Assembly: GCA_023229435.1 (NCBI GenBank)
Contig: JALNZF010000003.1
Span: 172,888 to 236,887 of the forward strand
Direction: 5' to 3'
Source of the DNA: Nitrospirota bacterium
GTDB taxonomy: Bacteria; Nitrospirota; UBA9217
Length of the DNA stretch: 64,000 nucleotides
The notes below the pieces were generated by a model, which ran no database searches, was not told the origin of the DNA, and was given only the letters and a program-made list of their open reading frames with translations. Positions 1-8,772 of the stretch are shown in pieces; positions within the stretch are counted from its first letter, which is position 1; the number at the start of each line of letters is the position of its first letter. Both the position numbers and the translations under genes were made by a program.

Positions 1-105
1 CTTAATTTTCGAAACACCGGGTACGATGAATTCCCGGACCTGCTTCCTGAGTGCCTCGGAAGATCCTTTGTAGAACTGTCCTGCAACAGCCGGATGACGA
101 TGCAT
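1..105 (-). CDS. MEMO-family protein (AmmeMemoRadiSam system protein B), 5' part
   Basis: The first 35 codons of a minus-strand gene that runs off the left edge. The protein starts MHRHPAVAGQFYKGSSEALR. This matches the family signature, in which an R-x-P-A-V-A-G-x-F-Y block is followed by a helix with a conserved LR. The ATG at 105 is preceded by a GGAGGTG ribosome binding site (about 110-116). MEMO-like proteins occur with a radical SAM enzyme and an AMMECR1 domain; the biochemical role is not settled. Only the N-terminus is visible, so completeness cannot be judged. Confidence 0.75.
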   Translation of the reverse strand, partial: MHRHPAVAGQFYKGSSEALRKQVREFIVPGVSKIK

Positions 106-140
106 AGGCACCTCCGATGAGCGGACAGACGACTAGCTAC

Positions 141-252
141 CGATGGACGATGGACGATCACGCCACGGCGTGACTTCGCTCGCTAGGACGACGGACGTAG
201 CAGACTTCTCGTCCCTCGTCTCTCGTCCTGCGTCCCTCATTCTCCGTCTCTC
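141..252. repeat. Heptanucleotide inverted array (CGATGGA / CGTCCCT type), copy A1
   Basis: Left part has CGATGGA units (141 onward). After a spacer with a small CACGCC/GGCGTG dyad, the right part (about 205-252) runs CGTCCCT, CGTCTCT, CGTCCTG, CGTCCCT, so the two halves are roughly reverse complements. The array fills the gap between the MEMO gene and the next gene. Related arrays lie at about 7869, 15129, 39479, 42008 and 61130. Confidence 0.7.
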
Positions 253-267
253 AAGCGTCCTGCGATG

Positions 268-1050
268 TTACAACGTATCTTTGACTTTTTTGAGCGTGCT
301 TTTCACGCGCTGTTCGTGGTAGTTATGCAGGACTTCCCTGATCCGGGGGCTCTTGCTGATCATTTCAGTGAGATCAGCCTCAACCACCTCGAGCACGTCC
401 GTTTCCTCAACGGTTTCAACGGTCGCGGTCCTTGGCTTGCCCGTGAGAAACGCGATCTCGCCGAAGAAATCGCTGGCATGAAGGGCTGCAAGTTCCATTT
501 TCTTCCCCATGATTGTGGAAAAGACTTTTACGGACCCGCGGGTAAGGATAAATACCGACCTTCCCGTGTCCCCTTCATTGATGATAGCCTTGCCCGGTGG
601 TATCGTATGAATGATCATACGCTTGGTGAATTCATTGAACTCTTCCTGGGTAAAGTCGGAGAAGAGCGGGATAACGCTGCTGATGGGTTCCTGTGTTCCG
701 ACCTCGATCGGCTCGAGCTTCATCTCGGTGACCGTCTTGTTGGAATGAAGTGATTCAATTTTGTTCTGGGCGTCCTTGTTCGTTGGATCGTTCCTGAGCG
801 CCAGTTTGTACTGCGCAAGGGCCTTGACCACGAACCCTCCGTCGGCATACAGGTCCGCAGCGTGGATGTACTCTTTGACAGCCTCTGTTTTCTGGCCGAG
901 TTTCTGGCGCGCGTCGCCAATCCGCACCCGGACCATCGGGTCGGGGTCAAGAGCGAAAAGCTTCTCCATCTCCCCTATGGCTGATTTCCAATCGGATTTT
1001 CTCAGGAATTTTTGTACCTGTTCGCTGATCGATGCTTTTTCTGAAGCCAC
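268..1050 (-). CDS. TPR-domain protein with C-terminal cyclic-nucleotide-binding domain
   Basis: A cytoplasmic 260-residue protein. Residues about 10-105 contain tetratricopeptide-like helices (e.g. AVKEYIHAADLYADGG and ALAQYKLALRNDPTNKDA). Residues about 125-245 form a cNMP-binding fold: IPPGKAIINEGDTGRSVFIL, then FFGEIAFLTGKPRTATVE, the phosphate-binding cassette region with its GE and R-T-A. No DNA-binding domain follows, so this is not a CRP-type regulator; a protein-interaction or signalling role is likelier (inference). The start is GTG at 1050 with a GGGAGG site six bases upstream. It lies downstream of dnaB on the same strand, 145 bp away. The true ligand, if any, is unknown. Confidence 0.8.
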   Translation of the reverse strand: MASEKASISEQVQKFLRKSDWKSAIGEMEKLFALDPDPMVRVRIGDARQKLGQKTEAVKEYIHAADLYADGGFVVKALAQYKLALRNDPTNKDAQNKIESLHSNKTVTEMKLEPIEVGTQEPISSVIPLFSDFTQEEFNEFTKRMIIHTIPPGKAIINEGDTGRSVFILTRGSVKVFSTIMGKKMELAALHASDFFGEIAFLTGKPRTATVETVEETDVLEVVEADLTEMISKSPRIREVLHNYHEQRVKSTLKKVKDTL

Positions 1051-1195
1051 GGGGAACCTCCCGGCTAACAGTCTTTTTTTTGATTTTCATCTCCGAACGC
1101 CTCTATCGGAGATATGGTTTTATTATCACTGAGAACCAGATTCCCGCTCAGAATCACTACGGGAATGACCGCATGAGGGACAACAAAGCAGGATA
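1051..1195. other. Intergenic stretch with two hairpins downstream of dnaB
   Basis: One dyad pairs ATCTCCGA (1089-1096) with TCGGAGAT (1106-1113). Another pairs ATTCCCG (1140-1146) with CGGGAAT (1160-1166). On the minus strand the first is followed by an A-rich rather than a U-rich run, so it is not a classic intrinsic terminator. The second resembles the common CATTCCCG...CGGGAAT intergenic repeats. Confidence 0.4.
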
Positions 1196-2584
1196 TCAAA
1201 ATGCCCTCTTCTCGGCATTTTCAAACCGGGTGTACCGGTTGACGAACGTCAGGTCCACTTTGCCGATCGGTCCATTTCTCTGTTTCCCGATGATCACCTC
1301 GGCCTTTCCCCTCTGGCCGCACAGACACTCTCCGTCGTAGGGGCATTCACACTTGTTATAAACCTCATCGCGATAGATGAATAATATCACATCCGCGTCC
1401 TGTTCAATGGCGCCGGATTCGCGAAGGTCGGCGAGCATGGGTCTTTTTTCCTTGCCGGGCCTCGTCTCCACCGCCCGGTTCAGCTGCGAGAGCGCAATGA
1501 CGGGGACCTGGAGCTCTTTGGCGAGCGCCTTGAGCGAGCGTGAGATATTCGAAATTTCCTGCTCGCGGCTGCCCTCATCGCCCCTGCCGCGCATGAGCTG
1601 CAGATAGTCGACAATGACGAGGTCAAGCCCCTGGTCGGCCTTCAGCCTGCGTGCCTTGGCCCGCGTCTCGAGCACCGAGATCGCGGCGGTATCATCGATA
1701 AAGATCGGCGCGTCCGCCAGCTTGCCCGCAGCGGTGGAGAGCGGCGTCCAGTCGCGCTCCGACAAATGGCCGGTCCGCAGTTTGTGCGCGTCCACACGCG
1801 ATTCGGAGCCCAGCATGCGCAGCACAAGCTGTTCCTTGGACATTTCAAGGCTGAAAATCGCCACCGACTTTCCCTTTTCGATGGCAGCATAGGCCGCGAT
1901 ATTCAGGCAGAACGCCGTCTTGCCCATGGATGGCCTGCCCGCAACGATGATCAGGTCGCTCTGCTGAAAGCCCGAGGTCCTCTCGTCCAGGTCCAGAAAA
2001 CCGGTTGCAAGGCCGGTGACCATCTCTTTCTTCTCATAGAGCCGTTCCACGATCGCGAAGCTGTGCCCCACGATGTTCTTCATGGAGACAAAGGAATCTT
2101 TGATCTTGCCCTGGGCTATCTCGAAGATCGATTTCTCGGCGCGGTCCAGGAGCTCATCGATGTTAACCACGGTCCGCGAGTCTTCGTAGCTCTGGGTGAT
2201 GATATCGGTGGCGGAGTGGATGAGCTTGCGAAGAACGGCCTTCTCGCGCACGATCCGCGCGTGGTGCTTGATGTTCGCCGCCGTGGGAACGAGGCTCACG
2301 AGCGTTGCGAGGTATGACGCCCCCCCCACCGCCTCGAGCCCGGTCTTGCCGCGAAGCGCGTCCGACAGCGTTACGAGGTCGATCGCTTCCCCGGTCTCGA
2401 ACATGTCGAGCATGGCGGAGAATATCCTGCGGTGGGTGTCCTTGTAGAAATCGTCGGAAGAGAGGGTTTCAATGACCTTGTTCAAGGAGTCGTTCTCGAT
2501 CAGGATGGCGCCAAGCACCATCTGCTCGGCTTCGATATTTTGCGGGGGGAGTTTTTGAAGAGAAACTTCGGTCTGAACGGACAT
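1196..2584 (-). CDS. dnaB: Replicative DNA helicase DnaB
   Basis: Hexameric 5'-3' helicase that unwinds DNA ahead of the replication fork. The 462 residues show the N-terminal primase-interacting helical domain (LPPQNIEAEQMVLGAIL) and the RecA-like motor with Walker A GRPSMGKTAF (about residue 215), Walker B VIVDYLQLM and the terminal KQRNGPIG motif. The ATG at 2584 has a GAGG seven bases upstream. It follows rplI, the usual bacterial L9-DnaB order, with 108 bp of repeat between them. Odd feature: residues 412-422 hold a cysteine-rich insert, C-x-C-x5-C-x-C, just before the KQRNG motif where most DnaB proteins have a short acidic loop. No intein is present. Confidence 0.97.
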   Translation of the reverse strand: MSVQTEVSLQKLPPQNIEAEQMVLGAILIENDSLNKVIETLSSDDFYKDTHRRIFSAMLDMFETGEAIDLVTLSDALRGKTGLEAVGGASYLATLVSLVPTAANIKHHARIVREKAVLRKLIHSATDIITQSYEDSRTVVNIDELLDRAEKSIFEIAQGKIKDSFVSMKNIVGHSFAIVERLYEKKEMVTGLATGFLDLDERTSGFQQSDLIIVAGRPSMGKTAFCLNIAAYAAIEKGKSVAIFSLEMSKEQLVLRMLGSESRVDAHKLRTGHLSERDWTPLSTAAGKLADAPIFIDDTAAISVLETRAKARRLKADQGLDLVIVDYLQLMRGRGDEGSREQEISNISRSLKALAKELQVPVIALSQLNRAVETRPGKEKRPMLADLRESGAIEQDADVILFIYRDEVYNKCECPYDGECLCGQRGKAEVIIGKQRNGPIGKVDLTFVNRYTRFENAEKRAF

Positions 2585-2603
2585 GGCAGAACCTCGCGAA
2601 GGG

Positions 2604-2689
2604 CAAAAAGAAAAAAAGAAGCCAGAAGTCAGAAACCGGAATGGATCTCCTGACTTCTGTCTCCTGGCTCCTGAATTCTGTTGGTTTAA
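2604..2689. repeat. Heptanucleotide inverted array (CTGACTT/CTGGCTC type)
   Basis: Plus-strand units CTGACTT, CTGTCTC, CTGGCTC and CTGAATT (about 2651-2680) face the inverse words GCCAGAA, GTCAGAA (about 2619-2632). Together they can fold into a long imperfect hairpin between rplI and dnaB. Same period as the arrays inside thiL and after the ECF sigma gene. Confidence 0.6.
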
Positions 2690-2692
2690 GAG

Positions 2693-3139
2693 CTACTCTT
2701 CCGCGACCACCGAGACCTTGAATTCCGCGAGAATGTCGGCATGCAGCTTCACGGAGACGGTATAGTCGCCGAGACGCCTGATCGGCTCATCGAGGACGAT
2801 CTTCCGTTTGTCGATCTCCACGCCCAGCGCCTTCGCCGCATCAGCGATGTCCATTGAAGTCACGGAACCGAAGAGTTTGCCCTCTTCACCGGTCTTGGCC
2901 TTGATGATGACGGCAAGTCCTCTGATCCGGTCTGCTTCCCCCGTGGCCTCTTTTTTTATCTTGCGGACGCGGTCCGAGACCATCTTCTTCGCGTGATTCA
3001 TGGCATTCAGGTTATCGGGCGTTGCCTCGATAGCCTTCTTGTTCGGCACCAGAAAATTCCTGGCATAGCCGTCGGCGACCTTGACGAGGTCTCCTATTTT
3101 ACCCAATTTGTCGATATCTTCCCGTAAAATTACCTGCAT
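2693..3139 (-). CDS. rplI: 50S ribosomal protein L9
   Basis: Binds 23S rRNA near the base of the L1 stalk. The N-terminal domain MQVILREDIDKLGKIGDLVKV with GYARNFLVP is the L9 signature, followed by the connecting helix and C-terminal domain; 148 residues is normal. I take the ATG at 3139 rather than the upstream TTG, because an AAAGGAG lies 11 bases before it and L9 always begins at this point. rpsF, ssb and rpsR, often adjacent, are not here; a diguanylate cyclase precedes instead. Confidence 0.96.
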   Translation of the reverse strand: MQVILREDIDKLGKIGDLVKVADGYARNFLVPNKKAIEATPDNLNAMNHAKKMVSDRVRKIKKEATGEADRIRGLAVIIKAKTGEEGKLFGSVTSMDIADAAKALGVEIDKRKIVLDEPIRRLGDYTVSVKLHADILAEFKVSVVAEE

Positions 3140-3259
3140 TGCTGATACGACTCCTTTCAAATGTTCTGTGCCGAGATACTACCAGAAACCGGGGCAGGGT
3201 GTCAACAGGGAATTGCTCCGGAACATCCTCCCGTTGAGCAGCCGCTTTTTATCGTGCCC

Positions 3260-4483
3260 CTATGCAGAAACCCGGTCTCTGCCGCTCATTTTTGCCTTAT
3301 ATAAATGCTCATCAGCCCTCCTGATGATATCGTCCACCGACCGGTCGCTCGCCTGGACACACACCACCCCGAGGCTCAGGGTGACGGTGGCATTGTTGAC
3401 CGTCTCTTCTTTGACATGAGTACGGATCCTCTCGGCAAGACCCCGGGCATCTTCCAGACTGGTGTCCGGCAGGATGATCAAAAATTCCTCACCCCCGTAG
3501 CGGCCAAGAATGTCGTAGGCACGAATCGTGTCACGCATACGGGCGGAAATGACCTGGAGGACCTGGTCCCCAATCTGGTGACCGTATGAATCGTTGATGG
3601 CCTTGAAATTGTCAACGTCTATCAGGATACAGCTCACATTCATTTTCAGCCGCTTGAACTTTTCAAACTCTTCCTCAAAACGCAGCATAATATGATGCCG
3701 GTTAAACAGTTCTGTCAACGCATCGGTAATGGCGATCTTCTCGATCGTCTGACACGCCTGGTCAAACCTCTTTATCAACCGTGCCATAAAAAAATAGATC
3801 AGTCCCAATAGAAACAGGGTTGTGACAATGCCGAATAGTACAATGGTAATGGTATTGGACCTGATCTTTCTCTGGCGGTCCTCGATGTCGAAGGTTATGC
3901 TGATTCCTCCCCGTACGTCTCCGACGGCATAGTTCTGGTGTTTATGACATTGCAGACAATCATTTTTAATATAGAGCGGCGCCATGTACCTGAAATACGT
4001 TCTGTTGTTGACCAATTCAGTTCCGGAAACTTCCTTCACTGCGCCGCTTTCGAACTGGAGAAGCGCCTTTTTTTCAAACTCGTCGGGCTCGTTATGAGGG
4101 TTCATGAGCTTCAGACTGGTGATATGGAACTTGAACATCCCCTCGTTCTCGGCATATTCCGACAGCTCACGGGTCATGAATGCCGGATTTCGCAGGGTAA
4201 ATACCCTCCCGTCCACGGTCTTGATATCCGGGTTTATCAGGTAAGGATTGGATTCCACACCCTTTTTCTTCTCTACATAGACTCCGCCGTAATTCGCATT
4301 CCACGTTCTCGTCAAAACGAGGGTGTTAAAGACGACGCGCGCTTGTATGATATTCTCCTCATTCATCAGTTGCCTGGTCCGTATGACCATATCAAGGAAT
4401 ATCCCCGACAGGACCAGCGCGATGACCAGGCCCGTTGAAATGATGAACGTCCTGTAGAAGTTCTTCTCTTTCATCGCGGGCAT
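3260..4483 (-). CDS. Diguanylate cyclase with DUF3365-type c-heme sensor domain
   Basis: Inner-membrane signalling protein that should make cyclic di-GMP from GTP. Residues 13-33 and about 212-233 are membrane helices around a periplasmic domain of the DUF3365/Tll0287 type. That domain contains CLQCH at 176-180, a c-type heme attachment motif, so a redox, gas or ligand input is likely (inference). The C-terminal GGDEF domain has an intact GGEEF (330-334), and RAYD (321-324) five residues upstream is a product-inhibition I-site. The ATG at 4483 has a GAGG ten bases before it and lies one base after the mutS stop, so the two genes should be co-transcribed and translationally coupled. Confidence 0.9.
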   Translation of the reverse strand: MPAMKEKNFYRTFIISTGLVIALVLSGIFLDMVIRTRQLMNEENIIQARVVFNTLVLTRTWNANYGGVYVEKKKGVESNPYLINPDIKTVDGRVFTLRNPAFMTRELSEYAENEGMFKFHITSLKLMNPHNEPDEFEKKALLQFESGAVKEVSGTELVNNRTYFRYMAPLYIKNDCLQCHKHQNYAVGDVRGGISITFDIEDRQRKIRSNTITIVLFGIVTTLFLLGLIYFFMARLIKRFDQACQTIEKIAITDALTELFNRHHIMLRFEEEFEKFKRLKMNVSCILIDVDNFKAINDSYGHQIGDQVLQVISARMRDTIRAYDILGRYGGEEFLIILPDTSLEDARGLAERIRTHVKEETVNNATVTLSLGVVCVQASDRSVDDIIRRADEHLYKAKMSGRDRVSA

Positions 4484-4484
4484 A

Positions 4485-7160
4485 TCAGCTCTTCCTCACT
4501 TTGTTTTTGAGATCATGCAGCGTATTCATGGCATCGAGCGGCGTCATGGCATCAAGATCCAGGTCCGATATCTCTTTGAATATCAGGCCCGCTTCACTTG
4601 CGAACAGACCGAGCTGTGGTTCCACATGTGCCGCTTTCCCGGCTTTTGCGTTCTTCTCCCCGCGTCCCCCGTTCGCCCCTTCTCCTGATCCGAATTTTGA
4701 AGCCCCGCCCAGGCGGGGCTCACCCTGGTCGTTGAACTCGGCCTTTTCGAGATTTGCCAGCACTTCCCGTGCGCGCTGGATCACCGCTTCCGGGAGTCCC
4801 GCGAGGCGCGCCACCTGGATGCCGTAAGACTTGTCCGCCCCGCCTTCCACCACGCGCCGGAGAAAGATGATCTGGTCGTTCCATTCCTTGATCGCCACGG
4901 TATAGTTCTTCACCCGGTCCATGGTGAGAGCGAGTTCTGTGAGTTCGTGGTAGTGCGTGGCGAACAGGGTCCGCGCCCTGATCTTCGTATGAAGGTATTC
5001 AGCCACGGCCCAGGCAATACTGATGCCGTCGAAGGTGCTCGTGCCCCGGCCAATCTCGTCGAGGATGATGAGGCTCCGGTCCGTGGCATTGTTCAGGATG
5101 TTGGCCGTTTCGTTCATCTCGACCATGAAGGTGCTCTGGCCGCGCGTGATGAAATCCGATGCCCCGATGCGCGTAAACACCCGGTCCACGATGCCGACCG
5201 TCGCCTCGCGCGCGGGAACAAACCCGCCCATCTGTGCCATGATCGTGATCAGCGCCACCTGCCGCATATAGGTGGACTTGCCCGCCATGTTCGGCCCGGT
5301 CAGGACGATCAGCTGGTTCTCCTCGCAGTCCAGGAGCGTGTCGTTCGGAATGAACCGTTCTTCAAGCGAGAGCTGCTCAATGACCGGATGTCTGCCCTCG
5401 ACGATCTTGAGCATATCCCCGTCGAGGATCATTGGCCTCGCATAATTATTCTTTGCCGCGGCCTCGGCAAGAGAGGCCAGGCTGTCGAGCAATGCGACGC
5501 GCCTCGCCATTTCCTGGATCCTGACAGTAGAGGCGGCAACCGTTTCACGCACCTGCTGGAACAGCCGGTACTCCAGATCGATGATCTTTTCCTCCGCGCC
5601 GAGGACCTTTTCCTCATATTCCTTGAGCTCCGGCGTGATATAACGTTCGGCGTTCGCAAGCGTTTGCTTGCGGATGAAATCCTGCGGCACATTCGCGAGG
5701 TTGGTCTTTGTTACTTCGATATAATACCCGAAGACCCGGTTGTAACTTACCTTGAGCGAGCTGATGCCGGTGCGTTCGCGCTCGCGCAGCTCGATACCTG
5801 CGATCCAACCCTTGCCTTCCGAGCTGATGGAGCGCAGCTCGTCGAGCTCGGTGTTATATCCTTTTTTGATCAGTTTCCCCTCGCGCAAGGTATAGGGAGG
5901 ATCATCGTTTATGGCGCCCTCAATGAACTGAAAGATGTCCTGGAGGCCATCCCAGTCTTGAGCAATATCATAGATCGATCGGGCATTGCACCTGATCAGC
6001 GATTCATGGAGCCGGGGGAGCGCGGTAAACGACTGTTTAAGCGCAAGCAGGTCGCGGGCATTTGCAACGCCGAGTGAGACGCGGCTGATGAGCCGTTCGA
6101 GGTCATAGACCGCGCCGAGCGCTTTCATGATGGTGGAGCGAAGCTGGTGGTCGTTCTTGAACTCCGCCACGGCGTCGAGCCGATGCTCGATCTCCACCGC
6201 GCTCATCAGCGGGTTCAGGAGCCATTCACGAAGTTTTCTGCCGCCCATTGCCGTGACCGTAGAATCGAGCACGGAAAGCAGCGTACCTTTGGTCGATCCA
6301 TCGTAGATGTTCTTGACGAGCTCGAGGTTCCGCTGGCATGATGCGTCGAGGACCATGTGCTCCCGGACGAGAAAAGGCTTGATGCGGCGTATGTTCGCAA
6401 GACCGGTCTTCTGCGTCTCTTCGATATATCGAAGCGCCGCGCCTGCGGCGGAAATGCCGGACTTCATGCCGCTGCAGCCGAAACCCTCGAGCGAGGCGAC
6501 TTTGAAGTGGTCGAGCAGCGTTCGCAGGGCGGTCGTGATGTCGAATGTCCAGTCGTCGCAGGCATTGATGGCCTGCGTGTATTGACGAAGCAGCAGAGCA
6601 AGGCCGGGATCAGACTCATGGTCCCTGGGCAGCACGATCTCGCGGGGCGTGAACCGCGCAAGGACGGTATCGAGCTCGGCGAGATTATCGCCGCCCTCGA
6701 CCTCGGCAATGAAAAAATCGCCCGTTGAGATATCGAGAAAGGAAAGTCCGAAACCGTCCTTCTGCGGATACAGGGAAGCGAGGTAGTTGTTGTCCTTGGC
6801 ATCAAGCAGATTGGAATCAAGCACCGTTCCCGGCGTCACCACCCGGATCACCTCGCGCTTCACAATGCCTTTCGCGAGTTTGGGGTCCTCCATCTGTTCG
6901 CAAATCGCGACCTTGAAGCCCCGCCGGATAAGCTTGGCGATATAGCCTTCCGCAGCGTGATACGGGAATCCGCAGAGCGGCGTCTCGATGCCCTTTGACT
7001 TGTTCCTCGCCGTAAGCGTGATCTCAAGGACCTTCGAGGCGGTCACCGCGTCCTGGTCGAACATCTCGTAGAAATCGCCCATGCGGAAAAGCAGGATTGC
7101 GTCGAGATGCCGACGCTTGATCTCGCGGTATTGTTTCATGAGGGGGGTAAGGTCATTCAT
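4485..7160 (-). CDS. mutS: DNA mismatch repair protein MutS
   Basis: Recognises mismatches and small loops and recruits MutL. The N-terminal mismatch-binding domain carries the F-x-E motif in GDFYEMF. The C-terminal ABC-type ATPase has Walker A GPNMAGKSTYMRQ, Walker B LIILDEIGRGTSTFDG and the ATHYHEL histidine switch. The length, 891 residues, is typical of MutS1. A low-complexity G/K-rich linker (GGASKFGSGEGANGGRGEK) precedes the C-terminal dimerisation helix. I use the ATG at 7160; a TTG three codons earlier is possible. Neither has a clear ribosome binding site. It is the first gene of a unit with the diguanylate cyclase. Confidence 0.97.
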   Translation of the reverse strand: MNDLTPLMKQYREIKRRHLDAILLFRMGDFYEMFDQDAVTASKVLEITLTARNKSKGIETPLCGFPYHAAEGYIAKLIRRGFKVAICEQMEDPKLAKGIVKREVIRVVTPGTVLDSNLLDAKDNNYLASLYPQKDGFGLSFLDISTGDFFIAEVEGGDNLAELDTVLARFTPREIVLPRDHESDPGLALLLRQYTQAINACDDWTFDITTALRTLLDHFKVASLEGFGCSGMKSGISAAGAALRYIEETQKTGLANIRRIKPFLVREHMVLDASCQRNLELVKNIYDGSTKGTLLSVLDSTVTAMGGRKLREWLLNPLMSAVEIEHRLDAVAEFKNDHQLRSTIMKALGAVYDLERLISRVSLGVANARDLLALKQSFTALPRLHESLIRCNARSIYDIAQDWDGLQDIFQFIEGAINDDPPYTLREGKLIKKGYNTELDELRSISSEGKGWIAGIELRERERTGISSLKVSYNRVFGYYIEVTKTNLANVPQDFIRKQTLANAERYITPELKEYEEKVLGAEEKIIDLEYRLFQQVRETVAASTVRIQEMARRVALLDSLASLAEAAAKNNYARPMILDGDMLKIVEGRHPVIEQLSLEERFIPNDTLLDCEENQLIVLTGPNMAGKSTYMRQVALITIMAQMGGFVPAREATVGIVDRVFTRIGASDFITRGQSTFMVEMNETANILNNATDRSLIILDEIGRGTSTFDGISIAWAVAEYLHTKIRARTLFATHYHELTELALTMDRVKNYTVAIKEWNDQIIFLRRVVEGGADKSYGIQVARLAGLPEAVIQRAREVLANLEKAEFNDQGEPRLGGASKFGSGEGANGGRGEKNAKAGKAAHVEPQLGLFASEAGLIFKEISDLDLDAMTPLDAMNTLHDLKNKVRKS

Positions 7161-7372
7161 GGAATTCAAGAAGATGGTAGATCAAAATCAACTACGGAGT
7201 CATACCCTGCACTCGCGCTGCGCACTCGTTAACGCTGGGCACAGGCGGAGACACTGAGAAAAACGTTGAAGTGACAAGATAAGGGGGAAAATATAAATCG
7301 TAGATTCTCCCAACTTCTCAGCTTCCCATCTTTTCGCTCTCCTCCGCGTCTCCGTGCCTCCGTGGTAAATAT
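7161..7372. repeat. Intergenic stretch with inverted word repeats (GCGGAGACAC / GTCTCCGTG type)
   Basis: No gene is visible in these 212 bp. CGGAGACACTGAG (about 7248-7260) is roughly the inverse of the right-hand words CCGCGTCTCCGTGCCTCCGTG (about 7346-7366). This is the widespread 'tctccgtgcctccgtgg' class of bacterial intergenic repeat. Any mutS promoter must lie at its left edge but I see no good hexamers. Confidence 0.45.
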
Positions 7373-7864
7373 TCAGTCTTTTAGCTTTTCAAAATACGGT
7401 CGCAGCCTGTCATACGTTCCGTCGAGCAGCTCCGGCATCACGCGCGTTTCGTCAAAAACCGTGATAAAGCTGGAATCGCCAGTCCAGCGCGGAACGATCT
7501 GTACGTGGAGATGTTCGGGAATTCCGGCACCGGCGGATTTTCCGATATTGATGCCGATATTGAATCCATCGGGATGCATGGCCTGCTTCAGGATATTCAC
7601 CGATGCCTGCGTTGTCTTTATCAGATCAGTGAGTTCCGCCTCGGGCAATCGGTCAACCTCGGACTCATGGGTAAAAGGAACGATAAGCAGGTGGCCGTTG
7701 TTATAGGGATAGAGGTTCATGATCACAAAGGAATGCTTTCCGCGATACAGGATATAGTTCCTGCGATCGTCATTCTTTTTCGCTTCCTCGCAGAGAATGC
7801 ACCCAACTGTTTTTTTAGAACTGAGAATATATTTCATGCGCCATGGAGCCCAGAGTCTATCCAT
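7373..7864 (-). CDS. HIT-family nucleotide hydrolase/transferase
   Basis: Histidine-triad protein of 163 residues. The catalytic motif is EHLHVQIVPRW (H-x-H-x-Q type, about residues 117-127), and the N-terminus MDRLWAPWRMKYI with C-I-L-C matches bacterial HIT proteins related to Ap4A phosphorylase. Likely substrates are diadenosine polyphosphates or other nucleoside phosphate conjugates (family knowledge, not shown here). The ATG at 7864 has no evident ribosome binding site; heptamer array A2 lies directly upstream. Confidence 0.88.
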   Translation of the reverse strand: MDRLWAPWRMKYILSSKKTVGCILCEEAKKNDDRRNYILYRGKHSFVIMNLYPYNNGHLLIVPFTHESEVDRLPEAELTDLIKTTQASVNILKQAMHPDGFNIGINIGKSAGAGIPEHLHVQIVPRWTGDSSFITVFDETRVMPELLDGTYDRLRPYFEKLKD

Positions 7865-7868
7865 AATA

Positions 7869-7957
7869 TTCGACGAAAGACGAGGGACGATCGTTCACTG
7901 CGTTCACTAGGACGACGGACGCTTTTTCGTCCCTCGTCACTCGTCCATCGTCACTCA
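7869..7957. repeat. Heptanucleotide inverted array, copy A2
   Basis: Units GACGAAA and GACGAGG on the left and CGTCCCT, CGTCACT, CGTCCAT, CGTCACT on the right. The centre, GGACGCTTTTTCGTCC, is shared with copy A3 and, with one change, A5. The right edge reaches the stop codon (7955-7957) of the glycosylase gene. Confidence 0.7.
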
Positions 7958-8707
7958 CTTGTTTTTTCCCATCTCCGCCATAACTTTCTTAATATCATCC
8001 CAGACAAGCCTTTTGTCCGATGGAGTTCTGAGCAGGTATGCCGGGTGGAACGTGGGCATGAGCGGGATACCCTGATAGGTTTTCCAGTTGCCGCGCAACG
8101 AGGTGATCCCCTCTTTTGTCTTGAGCAGGGTTTTAACGGCGACATTGCCCAGTCCGATGATGACCTGCGGGTTAATCGCCTGAAGCTGTTTGATGAGGAA
8201 CGGTTCGCAGGCTTCGATCTCATCCGGCTCGGGGTTCCGGTTGCCCGGCGGCCTGCATTTCACGATATTGCAGATGTAGACATCCTCGCGCTTCAACTGC
8301 ATGCCCTTGACAATGATGTCCGTCAGCAGTTGTCCGGCAGCTCCGACAAAGGGCCTCCCTTGCAGGTCTTCTTCCTGCCCGGGTCCCTCGCCCACAAATA
8401 CGAGCGCGGCGTTCGGGTCGCCCTCTCCGAAGACGAGGTTCTTCCGGCCCTTGTGCAGTTTACAGCGGGTACAATCACCAAGCTCTTCGCGGACGGCGGC
8501 AAGTCCACTTGATTGTGATACAAAAGGTTTTTCTACCAATGAGGATACTGTTTTTACAGGATCCGCCTTTGAAGCAACGGGTGCTGCTGACCGGGAATCT
8601 CCTGATGACGCCATCTCAACGAAGCTCATCCCCAGCGCCCTTCGATACTCCAGATGCGCCTTGACCTGTGATACAATATCCAGAAATTCCCGCTGAATAT
8701 CATCCAT
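7955..8707 (-). CDS. Uracil-DNA glycosylase, family 4 (Fe-S type)
   Basis: Excises uracil from DNA in base-excision repair. Motif GEGPGQEED supplies the catalytic region and MPTFHPAYLL is the C-terminal motif. Four cysteines fit the family's 4Fe-4S cluster: C-x-x-C in DCTRCKLH, then NIVKCRPP and IEACEPFL. The first about 70 residues are a poorly conserved, Ser/Ala-rich leader. Such tails occur in SPO1 polymerase-like annotated homologues. The ATG at 8707 has AAGGG nine bases upstream. Not related in sequence to Ung. Confidence 0.93.
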   Translation of the reverse strand: MDDIQREFLDIVSQVKAHLEYRRALGMSFVEMASSGDSRSAAPVASKADPVKTVSSLVEKPFVSQSSGLAAVREELGDCTRCKLHKGRKNLVFGEGDPNAALVFVGEGPGQEEDLQGRPFVGAAGQLLTDIIVKGMQLKREDVYICNIVKCRPPGNRNPEPDEIEACEPFLIKQLQAINPQVIIGLGNVAVKTLLKTKEGITSLRGNWKTYQGIPLMPTFHPAYLLRTPSDKRLVWDDIKKVMAEMGKNK

Positions 8708-8737
8708 AATAGAGAACCCTTGTCATGGTACCTTGCC

Positions 8738-8770
8738 TTCCGCACTCCGAACTCCCAACTCCGAACTAAC
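8738..8770. repeat. Short heptamer array (CCGCACT / CCGAACT)
   Basis: Units CCGCACT, CCGAACT, CCCAACT, CCGAACT in the gap between nadK and the glycosylase gene. It is a hybrid of the CCGCAYT and CTGACYC classes seen elsewhere. Confidence 0.6.
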
Positions 8771-8772
8771 GT

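Noticed and set aside
4947..6077. A 376-codon open frame antisense to mutS
   Set aside because: It overlaps the whole MutS core and has no protein-like features.
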